A DNA stretch of 27,804 nucleotides from assembly GCA_900769975.1 (NCBI GenBank), contig CAAGIR010000012.1, forward strand, positions 1 through 27,804, written 5' to 3'. The DNA is from Spirochaetia bacterium (GTDB lineage Bacteria; Spirochaetota; Spirochaetia; Treponematales; Treponemataceae). Of the stretch, positions 22,260 to 27,804 are shown piece by piece. How positions within the stretch are numbered: the first letter of the stretch is position 1; each line of letters starts with the position of its first letter. The notes under the pieces were generated by a model that was given only the letters and a program-made list of their open reading frames with translations, was not told where the DNA came from and did no database searches. Made by a program: the position numbers and the translations under genes.

Positions 22260-23525
22260 TTAATTAAAGTTTTCTACACCGTCCAATTCTAGAGTTGCAA
22301 ACAAATCATCGATAGTTTCTCGTCTGCGGATGAGTTTAAAAGTTCCATCTGGACGCATCAACACTTCTCCGCATCGTAATTTTCCGTTATAATTGAATCC
22401 CATTGCACGTCCATGAGCACCTGCATCGTGAATAATCAGATGGTCTCCCATTTGAATTTTTGGAAGAGGTCTTTGAACTGCAAATTTATCACAATTTTCA
22501 CAAAGTGAACCTACAACATCGTAAATTTCGGTTTTTGGTTCGTTTTCTTTACCACTTACAGTGATTTCGTGATAGGCACCGTACATACCAGGTCGCATTA
22601 AATCTGCCATACAAGAATCAACGGCAATATATTCTCGGTAAATGTGTTTTTCATGAATTGCTGTTGTGATAAGCCATCCATAAGGACCCGTGATTGGTCT
22701 ACCACATTCCCAATATATGCCAAGAGGATCAAGTTTTGCAGGAACAATTACTCTGTCATATTCTTTGCGGATTCCCTGTGCGATGTAGTCATAATCAACG
22801 GCTTTTTGTTCTGGTTTGTAAGGAATACCAATTCCTCCGCCCAAATCAACAAATTCAATTCTTATGCCGCATTTTTGTTGAATTTCTGCACAAAGTTCAA
22901 AAAGAAGTTTTGCAGTGTCAATAAAAAAGTCTGGGTTAAGTTCGTTTGAGGCAACCATTGTATGAAGTCCAAAATGTTGAACACCTTCGTTTTTGCAGAT
23001 TGTATAAGCTTCTATTATTTGTTCTCTTGTTAATCCGTACTTTGATTCTTCTGGCTTTCCGATGATAGAATTGCAGCCTTGTTTTTGATTTCCAGGATTG
23101 TAGCGGAAACAAATAGTTTCTGGAAGTTTTCCCAGTGTTTTTTTGAGAAATTCTATGTGTGTAATATCATCAAGATTGATAATATTTCCGTTTTCATAAG
23201 CGTATTTATATTCTTCGGCTGGAGTTTCATTTGAGGTAAAAATGACTTTTTTATCAACAATTCCACTCATTTTTGAAAGCATAAGTTCTGGTAAAGAAGA
23301 ACAGTCGGCACCACATCCTTCTTCTTTGAGAATTTTCAAAATATAAGGGTTTGGACATGCTTTTACAGCATAGTGTTCCCTAAATTCTGGAAAAATACTA
23401 AAAGCTTTTGTGAATTTTCTTATATTTTCGCGAATTGCTTTTTCATCATAAAGATAAAATGGTGTAGGAAAATCATTAATAAGATTATCTAATTGCTCTT
23501 TTGAAAGTGGAAAATTGCTACTCAT
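22260..23525 (-). CDS. lysA: diaminopimelate decarboxylase-type PLP enzyme
   Basis: This 421-residue alanine-racemase-fold PLP decarboxylase probably converts meso-diaminopimelate to L-lysine. The Schiff-base lysine is in HYAVKACPNP. The phosphate-binding glycines are in VDLGGGIGIPY, and the substrate and dimer-interface cysteine region is GSLCENCDKFA. The HDAGAHGRAMGFNYNG and LIRRRETIDDLF segments are typical of LysA proteins. Some treponemes use ornithine in peptidoglycan, so a related basic amino acid substrate cannot be ruled out. GAGGTAA precedes the ATG, and a probable promoter is at 23554-23582. It is divergent from the DUF4867-type gene and upstream of rubrerythrin. Confidence 0.88.
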   Translation of the reverse strand: MSSNFPLSKEQLDNLINDFPTPFYLYDEKAIRENIRKFTKAFSIFPEFREHYAVKACPNPYILKILKEEGCGADCSSLPELMLSKMSGIVDKKVIFTSNETPAEEYKYAYENGNIINLDDITHIEFLKKTLGKLPETICFRYNPGNQKQGCNSIIGKPEESKYGLTREQIIEAYTICKNEGVQHFGLHTMVASNELNPDFFIDTAKLLFELCAEIQQKCGIRIEFVDLGGGIGIPYKPEQKAVDYDYIAQGIRKEYDRVIVPAKLDPLGIYWECGRPITGPYGWLITTAIHEKHIYREYIAVDSCMADLMRPGMYGAYHEITVSGKENEPKTEIYDVVGSLCENCDKFAVQRPLPKIQMGDHLIIHDAGAHGRAMGFNYNGKLRCGEVLMRPDGTFKLIRRRETIDDLFATLELDGVENFN

Positions 23526-23553
23526 AAATTACCTCGCTATTTTTTGCTCTATA

Positions 23554-23582
23554 ATTATACTGAAAAGCAGATTGATTTGCTA
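23554..23582 (-). promoter_or_regulatory. probable lysA promoter
   Basis: On the minus strand TAGCAA (23582-23577), 17 bases, then an exact TATAAT (23559-23554). The -35 matches consensus at four of six. The leader to the lysA ATG would be about 22 bases and includes the ribosome site. Confidence 0.45.
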
Positions 23583-23717
23583 TAATAAAAAAAGAAAAGT
23601 GTAAAATTTCCAATAATTAAAATAAAGAAAATGGTAAAAAATAGGTGAAAATTTGTAGTGAAAAATTTTTAAAATGGATATATCATTTATATTAACATAG
23701 ATTTGGAGGAATAATAA

Positions 23718-24362
23718 ATGCATATTAAGTCAGTTTTTTCGCACAATTTTGAAAAATATGGAAAAATTTTATCAGGTTATGATGTAACGGATCTTTTAAA
23801 AAAACTTGAAGATACGACAAAAAAACCTGAAGATGCTGTAATTTATGAGCCAACTGATGCTGGATTGGAAAGTTTACCAATTTATAAAGAGTTTACCGAC
23901 AATGCTTATGGTGGAATGCCTATTCAGATTGGATATTGTAATGGATTTAACACCAAATTAAATTGTCTGGAATATCATAGAGGTTCAGAACTAAACATTC
24001 CAGCTAATGATATTGTTCTTTTGCTGGCACCACTGCAGGCTGTAAAAAACGGTAAATTGAATACTTCTGCTGTAGAAGCTTTTTACGTTCCAAAAGGAAC
24101 TGTTGTTCAGGTTTATGAAACAACTCTTCATTATGCTCCTTGTAACGCTGTTAATTTTGGTAGCGTTAGTAAACAAGGATTTAGAGTTATTATTGTTTTG
24201 CCAAAAGATACAAATACTCAGAAACCTGGAATTGAACCGAAAAATCTTGAAGACAGACTTCTTTGGGCAAAAAATAAATGGCTTATCTCTCATCCAGATT
24301 CAAACGAAGCAAATAATGGTGCTTTTGTTGGATTAAGCGGTCCAAATATTGATTTGGCATAA
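23718..24362 (+). CDS. DUF4867 family cupin-like protein
   Basis: This 214-residue cytoplasmic protein resembles the DUF4867 family, common in gut Firmicutes and spirochaetes and without an assigned reaction. Recognisable stretches are YGGMPIQIGYCNGFNTKLNC followed by LEYHRGSELNIP, VEAFYVPKGTVVQVYETTLHYAPC, and LLWAKNKWLISHPDS. The middle part is beta-rich with histidines (EYHRG, LHYAPC), consistent with a metal-binding cupin related to ureidoglycolate lyase. The metal and substrate are not known. GGAGG precedes the ATG. It is divergent from lysA and followed by a terminator at 24386-24429, so it is monocistronic. Confidence 0.75.
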   Translation: MHIKSVFSHNFEKYGKILSGYDVTDLLKKLEDTTKKPEDAVIYEPTDAGLESLPIYKEFTDNAYGGMPIQIGYCNGFNTKLNCLEYHRGSELNIPANDIVLLLAPLQAVKNGKLNTSAVEAFYVPKGTVVQVYETTLHYAPCNAVNFGSVSKQGFRVIIVLPKDTNTQKPGIEPKNLEDRLLWAKNKWLISHPDSNEANNGAFVGLSGPNIDLA

Positions 24363-24385
24363 AAAACCGAAAAATAAGAGAAAAA

Positions 24386-24429
24386 AAAGGTCGATTTTTG
24401 GATTTTTGGTGAATTCAAAGTCGGCCTTT
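24386..24429 (+). terminator. probable terminator after the DUF4867 gene
   Basis: AAAGGTCGA (24386-24394) pairs with TCGGCCTTT (24421-24429), including one G-U pair, around a 26-base loop. The sequence downstream is T/A rich but not a pure T run. Confidence 0.45.
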
Positions 24430-24593
24430 ATTTATATTTGGCTCGTTAATCGCCTATAAATTTTGGTCGTGTGTACATTTTTTCAGATTTTAATGAAAAA
24501 CAGAAACAACAAAAAAGCAGAAAAACAATTCACTTGAATGGAATTATAGTATAAAATAAATATTAATTGAAAGATTTTGAATGAGGAAAACTA

Positions 24594-25688
24594 ATGTTTG
24601 TAGAAAAAAACAGTTTGAATTGGTTTGGACGTTATTTGGACCATGTGGATATTCGTTATTTTGATTATTCGGCAAGTGGCTTTAGTTTTGTTTTAAAAGG
24701 AAAAAGTGCATGTGCAACTATTGTAAGTGACAGTAAAAACTGGAACAATCAAAATAAAGGTGTAATTGCGGTTTTTGTTTCGGATGGAGAAAATTTGACG
24801 TGGAAAAATTTTCCGTTGGAACCTCAAAAAAGAATAATTCTGACAGAAGATGAAAATAAATGTATACTTTTTGAATCGGAAGATGAAAAAATTGTAAGTA
24901 TTTGGGTTGTAAAATTAAGCGAAGATGCTTTTGGATATGCTGGTTTAAAATCGCTTGAAGTGGAAGGCACAATTGTAGAAAATAACGCTCATGAATTGGC
25001 TGGAAGGGAAAACCCGAAAATAGAAGTTATAGGTGACAGCATTACTTGCGGATATGGAATTGAAGGTGTTTGGGAAAAAGACGTATTTTCTACAGAAATT
25101 GAACGTGCCGATAAATCGTATGCATTTTTGACAGCAAAAGCATTAAATGCAAATGTTCATTTTTGTAGTTGGAGTGGAATTGGGATTATTTCAAATTATG
25201 TTGATCCTCAAACAGCAAAAAATCCTGAAACTTCGTGGCTTATGCCGTTAAATTGGCCTTATACAGATAAATCTCTTTCGTTAAGATTAGGAATTGAACC
25301 TGAAGTGTGGGATGAAAGTCGTTATTCTCCTGATATTGTAATAATTCATTTAGGAACAAACGATGCCAGCTGGGTGCAAAATAAAGAAGATCGAAGGCTT
25401 GCTTATGTAAGCGGATTAAGACAATTAATTGAAGCGGTGCATAGACGTTCACCAAAAGCGAAAATTTGTTGTTGTCTAGGTGTTATGGGGCAGGATTTAT
25501 GTAAAGCGATGGAAGAAGCATTGTCTTTGTTTCATAAAGATTTTCCTAAGGTTCCTGTAAAATATGTGGAGTTTCCTGTTCAAAAAGACGAAGATGGAAT
25601 TGCTGCGGACTGGCATCCTTCTGCAAAAACTCACCAAAAAATGGCAGATATTTTATCAAAAGAGCTGAAAATTCTGTTGGATGAATAA
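24594..25688 (+). CDS. SGNH carbohydrate esterase, CE2-like
   Basis: This 364-residue enzyme is likely to remove acetyl groups from plant oligosaccharides. Residues about 1-130 form a beta-rich jelly-roll-like domain. The SGNH hydrolase domain follows with the nucleophile in GDSITCGYG (S149), SGIG (glycine block), GTND (254-257) and the catalytic DWH in DWHPS (D339, H341). An N-terminal beta domain plus C-terminal SGNH domain is the layout of carbohydrate esterase family 2. There is no signal peptide, so it probably acts in the cytoplasm on imported sugars. TGAGGA precedes the ATG. It converges with a glycoside hydrolase gene across a shared terminator. Confidence 0.85.
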   Translation: MFVEKNSLNWFGRYLDHVDIRYFDYSASGFSFVLKGKSACATIVSDSKNWNNQNKGVIAVFVSDGENLTWKNFPLEPQKRIILTEDENKCILFESEDEKIVSIWVVKLSEDAFGYAGLKSLEVEGTIVENNAHELAGRENPKIEVIGDSITCGYGIEGVWEKDVFSTEIERADKSYAFLTAKALNANVHFCSWSGIGIISNYVDPQTAKNPETSWLMPLNWPYTDKSLSLRLGIEPEVWDESRYSPDIVIIHLGTNDASWVQNKEDRRLAYVSGLRQLIEAVHRRSPKAKICCCLGVMGQDLCKAMEEALSLFHKDFPKVPVKYVEFPVQKDEDGIAADWHPSAKTHQKMADILSKELKILLDE

Positions 25689-25747
25689 TTTTTGGCGGTT
25701 TTTTGATTTTGCTTTATGGTAGTTTTAAATTATTGATTGAAAATTAA

Positions 25748-25792
25748 TAAAAAAACGGGACAAAGTTTTACAAGGCTTTGTCCCGTTTTTTT
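25748..25792. terminator. bidirectional terminator between convergent sugar genes
   Basis: CGGGACAAAG (25756-25765) and CTTTGTCCCG (25776-25785) are perfect reverse complements with a ten-base loop. Eight A precede (25748-25755) and seven T follow (25786-25792), so it can stop both the esterase transcript on + and the glycosidase transcript on -. Confidence 0.92.
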
Positions 25793-25806
25793 AGTATTTG
25801 TTTAGA

Positions 25807-27279
25807 CTAGTCGTCATAATGCTTGAAAAGAGAAACAGGTTCTTCTTCAATTCTTATTTCTGGGAGTGCTGGCAAAGTTTCGTATGAATCTGTGAGCCAT
25901 TTTCCGTCTTTTGCTGTATATGGATCAGTTCCGTCTTCTGGGTGATTAAGACCGTCTTTTGGCGGACAGAAAAATCTTATTTTCATATCAGCTGGTTTTT
26001 CCAGAGAATTTTCAAAGAAATAACTCATTAAATCAACACATTTTACACCAGGTGCTTTATAGAACCAGTATCCGTTGAATTCCATCATGATGTTCATATC
26101 AAGCAGTTTATCTTTAAAATAAACTTCAAAGAATGCAGGAGTTTTGTCAAAATGTACAGTTGTTTCAACACCCTCTGCATCTTCTGACCCACCCCATCGC
26201 AATTTTACTGGAAATTCTGTTTTTTCACCAACTTCAATTGGATGAGTAAAGAAAGGTTTGTGCAATTCTTCTTTATATACTTTAAGAATTGGTTGTTCAA
26301 TTCCTACATCATGATTGTTTGGATTTGTAACTTCAAGACCAAGTCTGCCATCATCACGGAATTGGTACAAAGTGAATGCAGAAAGCCATTTATCGTTGTC
26401 TTTTTGAAGTCTTTCCATAAAATGCTTCATCATATTAGCCTGTTCAAAAGCACCTGTTACATCACCGTCGCCATTCAGTTCTGAAAGAACCATGGGTTTG
26501 TCTTGTCCTGTAATTTCTTTTAATCTAAAATATGTGTTTTTTGCTTTTTCATACACTTCATCTACATCATAACAGGCATAACTGTTGGTTTCCTTTGTAG
26601 CAACATCAACTGGCCATCCCCAATGCAATGATAAATATTGATCACCAGACCAGATATCAGCTTTTTTGTGTGCTTCCAAAAATATATCTTCCATTTCAAG
26701 TTTGCCGCTTTCTTTTTGCCACATTCCGGCACATAAAATTACTTTTACATTTGGAGCGTATTCGTGCATAACATCGCAAACCAAGCAGAAAAAATCTGCA
26801 AGCTGCTGATAAGTTGCTCGTTTATTAAAACAGAACCAGGTACCTGTACATTCATGATTAACACGAAGCAGAATTCTTCCATATGGGCGTAAATCTTTTG
26901 CGACTTGGATTACTTCTTCTTTTGTTAATTCTGGGTCCATTGTAAGTGTAAGAACAACATCTTGTCCACGCTGTCGAATTTCTTTTATAAAACAAAATGG
27001 TTCGTTATCTCGTAAACCTTCTTTTCCACCTCGATATGGGAAATAATCTTCATAAGGATAATCCCATGCTCCTGTAGGTGTGGCTTGTTTATGAACTACA
27101 CTTGCGCGTCCCGGCCAGCCTTTATCATTCGGATAATAAGTGTACATTAAACTGATTCCACGATGAATTTTTCCCATTTTTTGGAGAATATAATCCTGAT
27201 TTACATAAAGTCCTCGTTCGCTTCCATCACCCATATCTAAAGCACACCCAGGAGCTTTCAATAAAACTTTGTTTGCCAT
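25807..27279 (-). CDS. clan GH-A glycoside hydrolase (GH26-like)
   Basis: This 490-residue protein has a (beta/alpha)8 barrel in about the first 320 residues. Two glutamates lie where clan GH-A catalytic residues are expected: E143 in ILLRVNHECTGTWF (acid/base, preceded by His as in GH26) and E267 in KPMVLSELNGD (nucleophile). GH26 enzymes mostly cut beta-mannan. The match is by motif only, so substrate and family number are uncertain. The last about 150 residues (RWGGSEDAEGVETTVHF onward) form a beta-rich accessory domain. There is no signal peptide. GAGGA precedes the ATG, and a promoter is at 27311-27338. Its convergent neighbour is a CE2-like esterase, suggesting joint action on imported acetylated oligosaccharides. 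Confidence 0.75.
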   Translation of the reverse strand: MANKVLLKAPGCALDMGDGSERGLYVNQDYILQKMGKIHRGISLMYTYYPNDKGWPGRASVVHKQATPTGAWDYPYEDYFPYRGGKEGLRDNEPFCFIKEIRQRGQDVVLTLTMDPELTKEEVIQVAKDLRPYGRILLRVNHECTGTWFCFNKRATYQQLADFFCLVCDVMHEYAPNVKVILCAGMWQKESGKLEMEDIFLEAHKKADIWSGDQYLSLHWGWPVDVATKETNSYACYDVDEVYEKAKNTYFRLKEITGQDKPMVLSELNGDGDVTGAFEQANMMKHFMERLQKDNDKWLSAFTLYQFRDDGRLGLEVTNPNNHDVGIEQPILKVYKEELHKPFFTHPIEVGEKTEFPVKLRWGGSEDAEGVETTVHFDKTPAFFEVYFKDKLLDMNIMMEFNGYWFYKAPGVKCVDLMSYFFENSLEKPADMKIRFFCPPKDGLNHPEDGTDPYTAKDGKWLTDSYETLPALPEIRIEEEPVSLFKHYDD

Positions 27280-27310
27280 AAAATCCTCATTTTTTTAATA
27301 TTTTCCTTAT

Positions 27311-27338
27311 AGTATAAACTATTTTTATTAGAATTCAA
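27311..27338 (-). promoter_or_regulatory. promoter of the GH-A glycosidase gene
   Basis: On the minus strand TTGAAT (27338-27333), 16 bases, TATACT (27316-27311). The transcript would start about 25 bases before the ATG at 27279. Confidence 0.55.
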
Positions 27339-27362
27339 TGATTTCAAGGAAAAAAAGTTGCT

Positions 27363-27484
27363 TTCGCCAGCTGGGTGCGGGGTTGTGCAGGGTTTTAAGT
27401 GAAACGGCGCACCGAGGCTTGAACAGGCAGGCTTTTGCCTGAGTCGCTTGTGACCGAGCCGTCAGGCGAGCTGTGAAAGGCGAA
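27363..27484. repeat. GC-rich island upstream of ppdK
   Basis: About 60% G+C (74 of 124 bases over 27361-27484), flanked by very AT-rich sequence. The ends TTCGCC (27363-27368) and GGCGAA (27479-27484) are inverted repeats, and CAGGC-TTTT-GCCTG (27428-27441) is a small hairpin. It shares the word ACCGAGCC with the minus strand of the 20044-20153 element but is otherwise different. No credible gene is inside. It is probably another small interspersed element; the rest of 27485-27583 shows nothing. Confidence 0.6.
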
Positions 27485-27583
27485 TGACTGTTCTTTGCTT
27501 GCTGGGGAGGATAAAAAAAGATGTGCTTTATAGAAGAAAATTGATAATTTGTGAAAAAAATTGTTCATCGTGGGAATGAATAA

Positions 27584-27612
27584 TTGACTGTTATAAAAAA
27601 TCAATGTAAAAT
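27584..27612 (+). promoter_or_regulatory. ppdK promoter
   Basis: TTGACT (27584-27589), exactly 17 bases, TAAAAT (27607-27612): each hexamer is one base from consensus. The leader would be about 68 bases, ending with GGAG before the ATG. Confidence 0.7.
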
Positions 27613-27686
27613 GATAAGACTAGTGTGAAGGTTGTTTCTTAACCTAAATTCATTGAAAACAAATTTTTATATATGGAGTAAAATCA

Positions 27687-27804
27687 ATGGCTACAAAGTA
27701 TGTTTACTTTTTCGGCAATGGTGACGCAGAAGGTGATGAATCAATGCGTCCTATCCTTGGTGGTAAAGGTGCTAACCTTGCTCAGATGGCAAAGGCTCCT
27801 TTAA
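27687..27804 (+). CDS. ppdK: pyruvate,phosphate dikinase (5' end only)
   Basis: The first 39 codons run to the window edge. They begin MATKYVYFFGNGDAEGDE and continue MRPILGGKGANLAQM, the nucleotide-binding start of PPDK. The enzyme interconverts pyruvate, ATP and phosphate with phosphoenolpyruvate, AMP and pyrophosphate, and is used in pyrophosphate-linked glycolysis by many anaerobes. GGAG (27675-27678) lies eight bases before the ATG, and a good promoter is at 27584-27612. The gene is cut off by the window, not by a mutation. Confidence 0.95.
   Translation, partial: MATKYVYFFGNGDAEGDESMRPILGGKGANLAQMAKAPL

Noticed and set aside
27395..27604. 69-codon frame on - upstream of ppdK
   Set aside because: Half lies in the GC-rich island and half in AT-rich promoter sequence; no ribosome site or recognisable domain.

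Overview
This window is an AT-rich bacterial chromosome segment that carries the replication-origin neighbourhood. Gene order and protein character point to a spirochaete, most likely a gut- or rumen-type Treponema. This rests on inference from dnaA-dnaN-recF-dciA followed by rpmH-rnpA-yidD-yidC-jag, a loose spirochaete-type lipobox, a cyclophilin-FKBP fusion lipoprotein, and sugar-degrading enzymes beside the start of pyruvate,phosphate dikinase. No rRNA, tRNA, CRISPR array or transposase was seen.

Layout. 1-2860: a terminator of an upstream gene, a DHH phosphoesterase, then a tight azlC-azlD-HAD phosphatase run, all on +. 2861-4309: a 1.4-kb stretch with no convincing gene. It holds six parS centromere sites (TGTTTCACGTGAAACA type), a cluster of DnaA boxes and a perfect 29-bp-arm hairpin with two DnaA boxes at its tip. 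4310-8954: gyrB and gyrA on -, separated by a truncated acetyltransferase. 8955-9234: the divergent gyrB/dnaA gap. 9235-13721: dnaA, a DnaA-box-rich gap (probable oriC), dnaN, recF and dciA. 13791-19499: rpmH, rnpA, yidD, yidC and jag, a secreted protein of unknown function, the dual PPIase lipoprotein and a flavodoxin-like protein. 19507-23525 on -: a cyclic-nucleotide-binding protein, a GC-rich repeat, a 2-TM potassium channel, a short rubredoxin missed by length cut-offs, rubrerythrin and a LysA-type decarboxylase. 23718-27804: a DUF4867-type protein, a CE2-like esterase, a convergent clan GH-A glycosidase, a second GC-rich island, and the first 39 codons of ppdK behind a good sigma-70-type promoter.

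How it works together. The centre is a replication and segregation module: DnaA, DnaN, RecF, DciA and gyrase are encoded around one DnaA-box cluster (10.7-10.9 kb). About 7 kb away lies a second DnaA-box cluster inside a dense parS array. Genes right of dnaA run rightward and gyrBA run leftward, which fits a fork start between gyrB and dnaN. The parS array would be where ParB loads, though parA and parB are not in this window. The rpmH-to-jag block is the standard ribosome, RNase P and membrane-insertion cluster. The right end is metabolic: oxygen and peroxide defence, lysine synthesis, and cytoplasmic breakdown of acetylated oligosaccharides.

The most interesting signal is the gene-poor 2861-4309 region, where ParB and DnaA sites are interleaved around a long cruciform-capable repeat.
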